From: Georgenia daeguensis
GTDB taxonomy: Bacteria > Actinomycetota > Actinomycetes > Actinomycetales > Actinomycetaceae
Direction of reading: 5' to 3'
NCBI RefSeq assembly: GCF_039537705.1
Contig: NZ_BAABBA010000004.1
Coordinates: 62,001-126,000, forward strand
Length of the DNA: 64,000 nucleotides
Position 1 is the first letter of the stretch. Every line of letters starts with the position of its first letter. Shown one piece after another: positions 36,035 through 45,840 of this stretch. The position numbers and the translations under genes were made by a program. The notes beneath the pieces were generated by a model. That model ran no database searches, was not told the DNA's origin, and was given only the letters and a program-made list of their open reading frames with translations.

Positions 36035-36850
36035 TCAGCCGGCCGCGATCTCGGCGTCCCGGTCCACGGCGGCCTGCACGCCGCGCACGACGGCGGCGGA
36101 GAAGCCGGCGTCCTCCAGCGCCACCGTGCCGGCGATCGTGGTGCCGCCGGGGGAGGAGACCATGTCCGCCAGCTGCGTCGGCGTCACCCCCCTCTCGAGG
36201 AGGGTGCGGGCCGTGCCGAGCACCGTCTGCGCGGCGATGCGCGTCGCCTGGGCCTTGGGCATCCCGTTGCGCACCGCCGCCCGGGCGAGGGCCTCGACGA
36301 AGTAGGCGGCGTAGGCCGGCGCGGAGCCGGCGATGGCGGCGTAGGCGGGGAAGAGCCGCTCGGGCAGCACGAGCGCGGAGCCGACCGTCTCGAAGAGGCC
36401 GACGACGGCGTCCACCTGGTCCTCGGTGGCGGCCGCGTTGCCGCACACGGCGGCCATGCCCGCCCCGACCATGGCGTTGACGTTGGGCATGACCCGCACG
36501 ACGCTCTGCCCAGGGACGAGCATCTCTCCGAGCGTGTCCAGCGTGAGGCCGGCCGCGAGGGAGACCACCAGGGAGTCCTGCTCCGCGAGGGTGTCGGCGA
36601 GGGGCTCGAGCACCTCGGCGAACAGGTGCGGCTTGACCGCGACCACCACGACCCCGCCGGGCCCGGTGCGCTCGACCAGCTCGAGGTTGTCGGTCAGCGC
36701 GTCCACGCCGGTCTCGCGCGCCAGCGCCTGGGCGGAGCGACCGTGCGCGCTGGTCACCGCCAGGTCCTCCGGCGGCACCGTCCCCTCGGCGACGATGCCG
36801 CGCACGATCGCGCCGGCCATGTTCCCCGCACCGATGAACCCGACCCGCAT
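36035..36850 (-). CDS. proC: Pyrroline-5-carboxylate reductase
   Basis: Last step of proline synthesis: reduction of 1-pyrroline-5-carboxylate with NAD(P)H. The 271-residue protein has the N-terminal Rossmann motif GFIGAGNMAGAIV, the central VMPNVNAMVGAG, and the C-terminal P5CR signature in QLADMVSSPGGTTIAGTVALEDAGF. ATG 36850 is preceded by GGAGGAGCGGGAC. Other proline genes are not adjacent. Confidence 0.95.
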   Translation of the reverse strand: MRVGFIGAGNMAGAIVRGIVAEGTVPPEDLAVTSAHGRSAQALARETGVDALTDNLELVERTGPGGVVVVAVKPHLFAEVLEPLADTLAEQDSLVVSLAAGLTLDTLGEMLVPGQSVVRVMPNVNAMVGAGMAAVCGNAAATEDQVDAVVGLFETVGSALVLPERLFPAYAAIAGSAPAYAAYFVEALARAAVRNGMPKAQATRIAAQTVLGTARTLLERGVTPTQLADMVSSPGGTTIAGTVALEDAGFSAAVVRGVQAAVDRDAEIAAG

Positions 36851-37103
36851 GTCCCGCTCCTCCGCCTCGCCGACGTCTCCGACCGAAAGGGCCAGTATGT
36901 CGTCACGCGCGGCGCCGTCGCGCCCTCGGAGCTCTCGCGCAGGCACCACGCCCGACGCCCCTCGCCCGTGCCCGTGCCCGTGCAGGCTTTCGCCGCACTC
37001 CCGCCGGTCGTAACATCGAGCAGCCCCGTCAGGCCGGCGAGCAGTCACGACGTGAGGCAACGCCGCGCAGGCCTGCCTGGGGCGACACACGGTGGGAGCA
37101 GGA

Positions 37104-37484
37104 ATGTCCGGGTCTGTCGTCTACGTCGACCGCTCCGAGATCGTCGAGGGGAAGCTCGAGGAGCTCAAGGCTGCGCTCCGTGAGCTGGCCGCGCTGGTCG
37201 AGGCCGAGGAGCCGGGGCTCGTCTCCTACCAGGTCTTCCTCGACGAGGACGAACGCCATGTCAGCGTCCTCCACGTCCACCGCGACGCGGACTCGCTGGC
37301 CCGCCATGCGGCGGTGGCCGGTCCGTCCTTCGCCTCCTTCGTCGGTCTTGTCGAGCTGAGTCGTATCGACCTCTACGGCGACGTCGGACCGGAGCTCGTG
37401 GAGCGCATGCGTGACAAGGCCAGGCTGCTGGGAACAGGGACGGTCGAGGTCCACCCGTTCCACGCCGGGTTTGCGAGGTTGTAG
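37104..37484 (+). CDS. Small ABM-type (antibiotic biosynthesis monooxygenase-like) domain protein
   Basis: 126 residues from ATG 37104 (GGGAGCAGGA upstream; GTG 37092 is an alternative). The pattern EIVEGKLEELKAALRELAALVEAEEPGLVSYQVFLDEDERHVSVLHVHRD resembles the dimeric alpha-beta-barrel fold of ABM and quinol-monooxygenase-like proteins. The sequence after about residue 85 is less typical. No substrate can be named. It is divergent from proC and lies just upstream of the ileS T-box. Confidence 0.7.
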   Translation: MSGSVVYVDRSEIVEGKLEELKAALRELAALVEAEEPGLVSYQVFLDEDERHVSVLHVHRDADSLARHAAVAGPSFASFVGLVELSRIDLYGDVGPELVERMRDKARLLGTGTVEVHPFHAGFARL

Positions 37485-37535
37485 GCGGTGCGAGCGCTCC
37501 AGGGGCCCTCTTCCAGCACCGGCCGGGAACCGCGT

Positions 37536-37541
37536 TAGACT
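37536..37541 (+). promoter_or_regulatory. -10 element for the T-box/ileS transcript
   Basis: TAGACT fits a strong actinobacterial -10. The T-box RNA starts about six to eight bases downstream. Confidence 0.55.
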
Positions 37542-37544
37542 ACG

Positions 37545-37808
37545 GACCACAGGCGTCGACCCGGCCATCACCGGCGAGCCTCCGGAAGAACAGGGCCCGG
37601 CGACGGACGTGCGTGCGGTCGGCGCCGGCCCCCAGTAGAACCGGACGGGAGGGCCCGTCACAGCCTGCTCGAGCGGTCACGCCCGCCGCCACGGCGGAGG
37701 GCGGGGCAAGCGAGGTGGTACCGCGGCAGCGAGGTGCCCGGCGAGAAGCCGGTCAGCGTCGCCGTCGTCCTCGCGGTTGTCTGTCCACCGCTTGACCGAG
37801 GAGCACCG
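37545..37808 (+). promoter_or_regulatory. Translational T-box riboswitch controlling ileS
   Basis: All essential parts can be read. A very short stem I (CCGG/CCGG, 37561-37564 with 37571-37574) presents the isoleucine codon ATC at 37567-37569 in its loop, as in the ultrashort actinobacterial ileS T-boxes. The T-box bulge TGGTACC is at 37716-37722. GAGG 37712-37715 can pair with CCTC 37769-37772, and GCGGC 37723-37727 with GCCGT 37761-37765, to form the antisequestrator. Alternatively CCTC pairs with the Shine-Dalgarno GAGG at 37798-37801, helped by GCGGT 37773-37777 with ACCGC 37787-37791. Uncharged tRNA-Ile should therefore free the ribosome site and turn translation on. Confidence 0.9.
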
Positions 37809-40800
37809 TTGGCCGATCAGCCCCGCCGCTACCCCCTGCACCGCCCCGGTACCGAGGTGGTCGCATCCCCGAGCTTCCCCGCGCTGGAGCGCGAGGTGCT
37901 GAGCTACTGGGAGGGCGACGACACCTTCCAGGCGTCGATCGACAACCGCCCGGCCGGCGAGAACGGCGCCAACGAGTTCGTCTTCTACGACGGCCCACCC
38001 TTCGCCAACGGCCTGCCCCACTACGGGCACCTGCTGACCGGGTACGTCAAGGACGTCGTGGGCCGTTACCAGACCCAGGCCGGCCGCCGCGTGGAGCGCC
38101 GGTTCGGCTGGGACACCCACGGTCTTCCCGCCGAGCTCGAGGCGGAGCGCCAGCTCGGGATCAAGGACAAGTCCGAGATCGAGGCCATGGGCATCGAGGC
38201 CTTCAACGAGGCCTGCCGCGACTCGGTGCTGCGCTACACCGACGAGTGGCGCGAGTACGTCACCCGCCAGGCCCGCTGGGTCGACTTCGAGAACGACTAC
38301 AAGACGCTCGACGTCACGTTCATGGAGTCGGTGATCTGGGCGTTCAAGCAGCTCTACGACAAGGGCCTGGCCTACGAGGGCTACCGCGTCCTGCCCTACT
38401 GCTGGCACGACCAGACGCCGCTGTCCAACCACGAGCTGAAGATGGACGACGACGTCTACCAGAACCGTCAGGACCCCTCGGTCACGGTCGGGCTGCGGCT
38501 GGAGTCCGGCGAGCTCGCCCTGATCTGGACCACGACGCCCTGGACCCTGCCGTCCAACCTCGCCGTCGCCGTCGGCCCGGACATCGACTACGTCACCGTC
38601 CGTCCCGCCGAGGGGCCGTTGGCGGGGGAGCGCGTCATCCTCGCGGCCGCGCGGCTCGGCGCCTACGCCCGCGAGCTGGGCGAGGAGCCCGAGGTGCTTG
38701 CCACCACCAGGGGCGCCGACCTGGCCGGGCTGCGCTACGCCCCCGTCTTCGACTACTTCGTGGGCAGCGACGTCCCGGGGCCGAACGGCTGGACCGTGCT
38801 GGTCGCCGACTACGTCACCACCGAGGACGGCACGGGCCTGGTCCACCAGGCGCCCGCCTTCGGCGAGGACGACATGGCCAACTGCGCCGCCGCCGGCATC
38901 GGCACCGTCGTCCCGGTCGACGACGGCGGCCGGTTCACCGCCGAGGTGCCCGACTACGCCGGGAGCCAGGTCTTCGAGGCGAACCGGGCGATCATCGCCG
39001 ACCTCAAGAAGGGCACCGGCCCCCTGGCCCGCCGCCCCGAGGCCGAGCGCGCCGTCCTGGTCCGCCAGGAGACCTACGACCACCCGTACCCGCACTGCTG
39101 GCGCTGCCGGAACCCGCTGATCTACAAGGCTGTCTCGAGCTGGTTCGTGCGCGTGACCTCGTTCCGGGACCGCATGGTGGAGCTCAACCAGGAGATCACC
39201 TGGGTGCCCGAGCACATCAAGGACGGCCAGTTCGGGCACTGGCTCGCCGGCGCCCGCGACTGGTCCATCTCCCGCAACCGGTACTGGGGCACCCCGATCC
39301 CGGTGTGGGTCTCCGACGACCCCGCCCACCCGCGCATCGACGTCTACGGCTCGCTGGCCGAGCTGGAGCGTGACTTCGGTCGGCTGCCCCTGGACCGGGA
39401 CGGCAACCCCAACCTCCACCGGCCCTTCATCGACGAGCTCACCCGGCCCAACCCTGACGACCCGACGGGGGCGTCCACGATGCGCCGGATCCCGGACGTG
39501 CTCGACGTCTGGTTCGACTCCGGGTCGATGCCCTACGCCCAGGTGCACTACCCGTTCGAGAACCGTGACTGGTTCGACCACCACTACCCGGGCGACTTCA
39601 TCGTCGAGTACATCGGCCAGACGCGCGGCTGGTTCTACACGCTGCACGTGCTCGCCACCGCCCTGTTCGACCGGCCGGCGTTCCGCACCTCCGTCTCCCA
39701 CGGGATCGTGCTCGGCTCCGACGGGCGCAAGATGAGCAAGTCGCTGCGCAACTACCCGGACGTCACGGAGGTCCTCGACCGCGACGGCTCGGACGCCATG
39801 CGCTGGTTCCTCATGGCCTCCCCGGTGCTGCGCGGCGGCAACCTCGTGGTGACCGAGGAGGGCATCCGCGAGAACGTCCGCCAGGTGCTCCTGCCGCTGT
39901 GGAACACCTGGTACTTCTTCGCCCTCTACGCCGGCACGCTCGACGACGGCGCGGGCTACCTCGCGCGACCGGTCGACCTCGACGACGCGGAGGCGGTGGC
40001 CTCCCTCGACGTCATGGACCGCTACCTGCTGGCCCGCACCCGCGACCTCGCCGCGAACGTGCGCGCCCAGCTGGACGTCTACGACATCCCGGGCGCCGCC
40101 CAGTCGGTGCGCGAGCACCTCGACGTGCTGACCAACTGGTACGTGCGCACCTCCCGCCAGCGGTTCTGGGACGAGGACCGGGGGGCCTTCGACACCCTGT
40201 ACACCGCCCTCGAGGTCCTCACCCGGGTCATGGCGCCGCTGGCGCCCCTGGTCACCGAGGAGATCTGGCGCGGGCTGACGGGCGGGCGCAGCGTCCACCT
40301 CACCGACTGGCCGACGCTGCCGGAAGCCGTGGCCGACCCCGGGCTGGTGGCCGCCATGGACGCCGTACGTGACGTGGTCTCCACCACGCACGCGCTGCGC
40401 AAGGCCGCGAAGATCCGGGTGCGCCAGCCGCTGCGCACGCTCACCGTCGTCGCCGACGACCCCGCCGCGCTGCGGCCGTTCGCCGGCCTGGTCGCCTCCG
40501 AGGTCAACGTCAAGGACGTCGTGCTGATCAGCCCGGCCGAGTCCGACCTGCGACTGACCAGCGAGCTGAAGGTCCTCCCGCGCGAGCTCGACCCGGCCAA
40601 GCGGCGCCACACCCAGCAGATCTTCGCGGCCGCCCGCGAGGGGCGCTGGAGCGCGCCCGGGGCCGACGGCGTGATCGTCCTCGAGGGCGTCGAGCTCGAC
40701 GGCGCCCCGCTCACCCTCGTGGCCGGCGAGTACGACCTCACCACCCGCATCGACCTCGGCGACCACGCCGGTGCCGACGCCGCGGCCGACGTGCTCGCGG

Positions 40801-41081
40801 ACGGCGGCTTCGTGGTGCTCGACACCGCGGTCGACGACGAGCTCGCCGCCGAGGGCTACGCCCGCGACCTGGTCCGCCAGGTCCAGGACGAGCGCAAGGC
40901 CGCCGGTCTGTACGTGGCGGACCGCATCGCGCTGGCGCTCACCGTCCCCGCCGACAAGGTCGGCTGGGTCGAGGCCCACCGCGACCTCATCACCCACGAG
41001 ACCCTCGCCCTGCAGCTCGACGTCGCCGCCGGCGACGGCGGGGCGCCGCAGGTCGCCGTCACGAAGCTGGAGGCACGATGA
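37809..41081 (+). CDS. ileS: Isoleucyl-tRNA synthetase (eukaryote-like type)
   Basis: Class Ia synthetase of 1090 residues. The HIGH motif appears as PPFANGLPHYGHLL and the KMSKS loop as GRKMSKSLRN, with a CP1 editing domain between them. The HYGH form and the length fit the eukaryote-like IleRS2 clade, which is often less sensitive to mupirocin. The start is TTG 37809 (ADQPRRYPLHRPG), five bases after GAGGAG, which is the site controlled by the T-box. The open frame upstream lies inside the riboswitch and is not coding. The stop overlaps the folC start (ATGA). Confidence 0.96.
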   Translation: MADQPRRYPLHRPGTEVVASPSFPALEREVLSYWEGDDTFQASIDNRPAGENGANEFVFYDGPPFANGLPHYGHLLTGYVKDVVGRYQTQAGRRVERRFGWDTHGLPAELEAERQLGIKDKSEIEAMGIEAFNEACRDSVLRYTDEWREYVTRQARWVDFENDYKTLDVTFMESVIWAFKQLYDKGLAYEGYRVLPYCWHDQTPLSNHELKMDDDVYQNRQDPSVTVGLRLESGELALIWTTTPWTLPSNLAVAVGPDIDYVTVRPAEGPLAGERVILAAARLGAYARELGEEPEVLATTRGADLAGLRYAPVFDYFVGSDVPGPNGWTVLVADYVTTEDGTGLVHQAPAFGEDDMANCAAAGIGTVVPVDDGGRFTAEVPDYAGSQVFEANRAIIADLKKGTGPLARRPEAERAVLVRQETYDHPYPHCWRCRNPLIYKAVSSWFVRVTSFRDRMVELNQEITWVPEHIKDGQFGHWLAGARDWSISRNRYWGTPIPVWVSDDPAHPRIDVYGSLAELERDFGRLPLDRDGNPNLHRPFIDELTRPNPDDPTGASTMRRIPDVLDVWFDSGSMPYAQVHYPFENRDWFDHHYPGDFIVEYIGQTRGWFYTLHVLATALFDRPAFRTSVSHGIVLGSDGRKMSKSLRNYPDVTEVLDRDGSDAMRWFLMASPVLRGGNLVVTEEGIRENVRQVLLPLWNTWYFFALYAGTLDDGAGYLARPVDLDDAEAVASLDVMDRYLLARTRDLAANVRAQLDVYDIPGAAQSVREHLDVLTNWYVRTSRQRFWDEDRGAFDTLYTALEVLTRVMAPLAPLVTEEIWRGLTGGRSVHLTDWPTLPEAVADPGLVAAMDAVRDVVSTTHALRKAAKIRVRQPLRTLTVVADDPAALRPFAGLVASEVNVKDVVLISPAESDLRLTSELKVLPRELDPAKRRHTQQIFAAAREGRWSAPGADGVIVLEGVELDGAPLTLVAGEYDLTTRIDLGDHAGADAAADVLADGGFVVLDTAVDDELAAEGYARDLVRQVQDERKAAGLYVADRIALALTVPADKVGWVEAHRDLITHETLALQLDVAAGDGGAPQVAVTKLEAR

Positions 41082-42712
41082 CCGCTGGGACCGGGGGCAC
41101 CGGGGGGACCGAGGGCCGACGCAGCCCCGAGGAGGCCGAGCGCGAGGCCCAGGAGCGCATCGCCTCCTTCATGGCCGAGGCCGACGCGCCCGAAGACGTG
41201 GAGCGGCGTGCCGCCGCCGAGGCCGAGGAGGACGAGCACGACGCCGGGCTGCGGGCCCTGCTGAGCTCGTCCCTCATCGCCGGGCCGGACCCGGAGGTGG
41301 CCGAGGAGGTCCTCACCGAGGGGGAGGACACCTCCCGGGAGGCGACGGACGCCGCCGCCGTGGCGCACGCCCGCGCCGAGGAGGAGGTCCGGCACATCTA
41401 CGAGGCGATCCTGGCCCGGGCGCCGGAGCACGACGTCCAGCCCAGCCTGGACCGCGTGCGGGACGTCCTCGACCTGCTCGGCGACCCGCAGCGCGCCTAC
41501 CCGGTCATCCACCTGACCGGTACCAACGGCAAGACCTCCACCGCCCGGATGATCGAGCGGCTGCTGCGCGAGAAGGGCCTGCGCACCGGCCGCTTCACCT
41601 CCCCGCACCTGCACACCGTCCGCGAGCGCATCGCCCTGGACGGCGAGCCCATCGCCCCGGAGGCGTTCGTCGCCACCTGGGAGGACGTCGCGCCCTACGT
41701 CGCCATGGTGGACGAGCGCTCGCAGGCCGCGGGCGGTCCGCGCCTGAGTTTCTTCGAGGTCTTCACCGTCATGGCCTACGCCGCGTTCGCCGACGCCCCG
41801 GTGGACGTCGCCGTCGTCGAGGTCGGCATGGGCGGGCGCTGGGACGCGACCAACGTCGCCGACGGCACCGTCGAGGTCCTCACCCGCGTCGAGCGCGACC
41901 ACGAGCGCTGGCTGGGCCACGAGCTCACCCAGATCGCCGAGGAGAAGGTCGGCATCATCACCGACGGCTCCACCGTCGTCACCGCCGAGCAGCACGACGA
42001 CGTCGAGTCCGTCGTCCTCCACGCGGCGGCGGCCCACGGGGCGCGGCTGCTGCGGGCCGGGACCGACCTCGGCGTCGTCGACCGTCAGGTCGGCGTCGGC
42101 GGGCAGATGGTCACTCTCCGCACGCCCGGCGGCGTCTACACGGACGTGTTCCTGCCGCTGCACGGCGCCTACCAGGCCGACAACGCCGCGCTCGCCCTGG
42201 CCGCGGTGGAGTCGTTCTTCGGGGGCGGCGCGCTCGACGCCGGCATCGTCGAGCAGGGCTTCGCGGGCGTCGACTCGCCCGGCCGCCTCGAGGTCGTCCG
42301 CCGCAGCCCCACGGTGCTCGTCGACGCCGCGCACAACCCGGCCGGCATCGAGGCCCTCCGCGCGGCCGTGGAGGAGGCGTTCGACTTCACCCACCTGGTC
42401 GGCGTCGTCGGCGTCATGGCCGACAAGGACGCCGAGGGCATCCTCGCCGGCCTCGAGCCGCTGCTCGCCGAGGTGGTGGTGACCCGCGCGCGCACCGACC
42501 GGGCCATGGACGTCGACGAGCTCGCCGAGGTCGCCCGCGACGTCTTCGGTGAGGACCGCGTGCACGTGGCCGAGCGCCTCGACGACGCCATCGACACCGC
42601 CGCCGGCCTCGCCGAGGCGGACACGGACGAGGTGGTCACCTCCACCGGGATCCTCGTGGCCGGCTCGGTCCTCCTGGCCGCGGACGCCCGGGCCCTGATG
42701 GGGAGGGCCTGA
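41078..42712 (+). CDS. folC: Folylpolyglutamate synthase / dihydrofolate synthase
   Basis: Mur-ligase-like enzyme that adds glutamate to dihydropteroate or folates with ATP. The P-loop is HLTGTNGKTSTARMIERLL (about 147-165); the family VGMGGRWDATN and the C-terminal VVDAAHNPAG-type motif (VLVDAAHNPAGIEAL) are present. At 544 residues it is longer than the usual 420-480, because about 110 N-terminal residues are acidic and low-complexity (Glu/Ala/Asp-rich). ATG 41078 overlaps the ileS stop. Confidence 0.94.
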   Translation: MTAGTGGTGGTEGRRSPEEAEREAQERIASFMAEADAPEDVERRAAAEAEEDEHDAGLRALLSSSLIAGPDPEVAEEVLTEGEDTSREATDAAAVAHARAEEEVRHIYEAILARAPEHDVQPSLDRVRDVLDLLGDPQRAYPVIHLTGTNGKTSTARMIERLLREKGLRTGRFTSPHLHTVRERIALDGEPIAPEAFVATWEDVAPYVAMVDERSQAAGGPRLSFFEVFTVMAYAAFADAPVDVAVVEVGMGGRWDATNVADGTVEVLTRVERDHERWLGHELTQIAEEKVGIITDGSTVVTAEQHDDVESVVLHAAAAHGARLLRAGTDLGVVDRQVGVGGQMVTLRTPGGVYTDVFLPLHGAYQADNAALALAAVESFFGGGALDAGIVEQGFAGVDSPGRLEVVRRSPTVLVDAAHNPAGIEALRAAVEEAFDFTHLVGVVGVMADKDAEGILAGLEPLLAEVVVTRARTDRAMDVDELAEVARDVFGEDRVHVAERLDDAIDTAAGLAEADTDEVVTSTGILVAGSVLLAADARALMGRA

Positions 42713-42749
42713 GCCGGCCAACTGACTGCCGCGCCCGACACCGAGGGGC

Positions 42750-42755
42750 CAAGAT
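42750..42755 (+). promoter_or_regulatory. Candidate -10 element for dhaKLM
   Basis: CAAGAT lies about 53 bases before the dhaK GTG, in the 95-base gap after folC. No -35 is convincing. Confidence 0.3.
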
Positions 42756-42807
42756 GGGGACGTGGTCCGGCATCGGACCGATCCCGGCTATTCGAAGGAG
42801 CACGTCG

Positions 42808-43809
<1,002 letters not shown>

Positions 43810-43826
43810 GAGGAGGAAGAGAACGC

Positions 43827-44465
43827 ATGACTGCCACCACCCTCGGCGCCGACTGGGCCCTCGACTGGATGGAGCGGGCCCGGGCCGTCGTCTCCGCGAA
43901 CCGCATCGAGCTCATCGAGCTGGACCGCGCCATCGGCGACGGCGACCACGGCGAGAACATGGACCGCGGCTTCACCGCCGTCGCCGCGAAGCTCGCCGGG
44001 GTCACCCCGTCGGCGCCGGGAGAGGTGCTCAAGACCGTGGCGACCACCCTGATGTCCACGGTCGGCGGCGCCGCCGGCCCGCTGTACGGCACCGCCTTCC
44101 TGCGCGGGTCCAAGGCGGCCGACGGTGCCCTCGACGCCGGTGGGGTCGCCGCCGTCCTCGAGGCGGCCCTGGAGGGCATCCAGGCCCGCGGCAAGGCGGA
44201 GGCCGGGGAGAAGACCATGGTCGACGCGTGGCTGCCCGCCGCGCAGGCGGCACGGTCCGCCGCCGAGGAGGGCTCCGGGCCGGTCGAGGCGCTGCGGGCC
44301 GCCGCCGACGCCGCGGCCGCCGGGGCCGAGGCCACCGAGCCGATGGTCGCCCGCAAGGGGCGGGCGTCCTACCTCGGGGACCGCTCCGCCGGGCACCGCG
44401 ACCCCGGCGCCCAGTCCTCCGCCCTGCTCCTGGCCGCGGCGGCCGAGGCGGCCGAGGCGCTGTGA
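43827..44465 (+). CDS. dhaL: Dihydroxyacetone kinase ADP-binding subunit DhaL
   Basis: 212-residue all-helical subunit that keeps ADP bound. It is rephosphorylated by DhaM and passes phosphate to dihydroxyacetone on DhaK. The Mg-ADP-binding aspartates are in RAIGDGDHGENMDRG. The family segments TLMSTVGGAAGPLYGTAFL and the C-terminal KGRASYLGDRSAGHRDPGAQSS are intact. ATG 43827 has AGGAGGAAGA upstream. Its stop overlaps the dhaM start (GTGA). Confidence 0.95.
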   Translation: MTATTLGADWALDWMERARAVVSANRIELIELDRAIGDGDHGENMDRGFTAVAAKLAGVTPSAPGEVLKTVATTLMSTVGGAAGPLYGTAFLRGSKAADGALDAGGVAAVLEAALEGIQARGKAEAGEKTMVDAWLPAAQAARSAAEEGSGPVEALRAAADAAAAGAEATEPMVARKGRASYLGDRSAGHRDPGAQSSALLLAAAAEAAEAL

Positions 44466-45253
44466 GCGCTGCGCCCACGACCGCCCTGGTGATCGTCTCG
44501 CACTCCGCCCGGCTGGCCGAGGGCGTCGTCGAGGTGGCCTCGCAGATGGCCCCCGACGTCGCGCTGCGCGCCGCCGGCGGGACGGACGATGGCGGGATCG
44601 GCACGAGCTTCGACGCGGTCTCCTCCGCCGTCGCCGAGCTGCTCGGCTCCGACGGCGTCACCGGCGTCACCGTGCTGACAGACCTCGGCTCGGCCACCAT
44701 GACGGCCGAGTCGGTGATCGAGAGCCTCGATGACGACGACGCCGCGCGGGTCACCCTGGCCGACGGCCCGCTCGTCGAGGGGGCCGTGGCCGGCGCGGTG
44801 GCCGCCCAGGGCGGCGCCGACCACGCCGCCGTCGCCCGGGTCGTGGCCGAGGCCGCCGGGAGCTTCGGCGCCGCGGCCGACGTCACCGTGCCCGCGGAGG
44901 GCGTCGCGGCGGCCGTGGGGGCAGCGGCGGACGGGGCGGAGACGCGTGCGGACGGCGCCGGCGGGGACGGTGCCGGCGGCGCCGGTGCGCTCAGCCGCAC
45001 GTTCACACTCACCAACGAGGTCGGCCTGCACGCCCGGCCGGCCGCGCTGCTGGCCCGGCTCGTCGCCGGGTACGACGCGACGGTGGCCGTCAACGGCGTC
45101 GACGGCGCCAGCGTGCTCGCGCTGATGGGCCTGGGCCTGGAGAAGGGCGACGAGATGCTCGTCACGGCCTCCGGGCCGCAGGCCGCCGAGGCGCTGGACG
45201 GCGTCGCCGCGGCGGTCGCCGAGGGGTTCGGCGAGGGGCCGGGCGCTCGGTAG
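44462..45253 (+). CDS. dhaM: PTS-dependent dihydroxyacetone kinase phosphotransferase subunit DhaM
   Basis: 263 residues with two phosphocarrier domains. An N-terminal mannose-type EIIA domain (about 1-130) has its active His in LVIVSHSARLAEG. After an Ala/Gly linker comes a C-terminal HPr domain with active His in NEVGLHARPAALL. The EI-like third domain of the E. coli protein is absent. Phosphate should come from enzyme I, not encoded here. GTG 44462 overlaps the dhaL stop. Confidence 0.93.
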   Translation: MSAAPTTALVIVSHSARLAEGVVEVASQMAPDVALRAAGGTDDGGIGTSFDAVSSAVAELLGSDGVTGVTVLTDLGSATMTAESVIESLDDDDAARVTLADGPLVEGAVAGAVAAQGGADHAAVARVVAEAAGSFGAAADVTVPAEGVAAAVGAAADGAETRADGAGGDGAGGAGALSRTFTLTNEVGLHARPAALLARLVAGYDATVAVNGVDGASVLALMGLGLEKGDEMLVTASGPQAAEALDGVAAAVAEGFGEGPGAR

Positions 45254-45256
45254 CCT
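45251..45256 (+). promoter_or_regulatory. -10 element for the DUF4233 gene (leaderless)
   Basis: TAGCCT lies six bases before GTG 45263; it overlaps the dhaM stop codon. This lets the DUF4233/ndk pair be expressed independently of the inserted dha operon. Confidence 0.45.
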
Positions 45257-45262
45257 GGCGGG

Positions 45263-45829
45263 GTGAGCACCCCGCACGAGACCGCCCCCGGCGCCGGCGC
45301 GCCGCAGACGCCCGAACCCGTCCGCCGGCCCGGTTCGGCGCGTCACCTGTTCGCCATGACGGTGCTCGTCAGCGAGCTCCTGGTGGTGCTCTTCGCCACG
45401 CTCGTCGCCCACGGGCTCGAGGTCGCCGACCGCGGTCTCGTCTGGGGCGTCGGCGGCGCCGCCATGGTGGCCTGCGCGGTAGCGGCCGGGCTGCTCCGCC
45501 GCGGGCGCGCCGGGTACGTGCTCGGCACGGCGGTGCAGGTCCTGCTCATCGTCTCCGGCCTGGTCGTGGCGACGATGTACGTGATCGGCGGTCTCTTCGC
45601 GATCCTGTGGGTCGTCTCCCTCCGGGTGGGCGGGCGCATCGACACCGAGCGCGAGGAGCGCTACCAGGCCGAGGTCGCCCACCGGGCGGCCGCCGGCGGT
45701 CCCACGGCCGGTCCCACGGCCGGTCCCGCGGGCGGGCCCACGGCCGGTCCCACGGCCGGTCCCGCGGGCGGGCCCACGGCCGGCCCCGGGGGCGGCCCGG
45801 TGGACGGAACGAGCGCCGCGGACCGGTAA
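45263..45829 (+). CDS. DUF4233 membrane protein
   Basis: 188 residues with four hydrophobic segments (about 32-50, 58-75, 83-98 and 104-122). The pattern matches the DUF4233 proteins normally found directly after folC in actinobacteria. The C-terminal about 45 residues are a Gly-Pro-Thr-Ala repeat encoded by an in-frame tandem repeat and look disordered. The function is unknown. The gene is separated from folC here by dhaKLM and followed by ndk. Confidence 0.85.
   Translation: MSTPHETAPGAGAPQTPEPVRRPGSARHLFAMTVLVSELLVVLFATLVAHGLEVADRGLVWGVGGAAMVACAVAAGLLRRGRAGYVLGTAVQVLLIVSGLVVATMYVIGGLFAILWVVSLRVGGRIDTEREERYQAEVAHRAAAGGPTAGPTAGPAGGPTAGPTAGPAGGPTAGPGGGPVDGTSAADR
45696..45792 (+). repeat. GC-rich in-frame tandem repeat in the DUF4233 tail
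   Basis: About two and a half copies of a 39-base unit built from CCCACGGCCGGT and CCCGCGGGCGGG blocks, encoding GGPTAGPTAGPA repeats. Copy number is likely to vary between strains. Confidence 0.8.
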
Positions 45830-45832
45830 CGT
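45827..45832 (+). promoter_or_regulatory. -10 element for ndk (leaderless)
   Basis: TAACGT lies eight bases before GTG 45841. Its first three bases are the TAA stop of the DUF4233 gene. Confidence 0.45.
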
Positions 45833-45840
45833 GCCTTCCC

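Noticed and set aside
37734..37808. ileS starting at GTG 37734
   Set aside because: That codon is inside the T-box antisequestrator. The extra 25 residues are not synthetase-like, and TTG 37809 has the regulated Shine-Dalgarno.
37677..40997. Very long open frame opposite ileS (over 1100 codons)
   Set aside because: GC-rich third positions of ileS create an antisense open frame. The protein is low-complexity and matches no family, while ileS is unmistakable.
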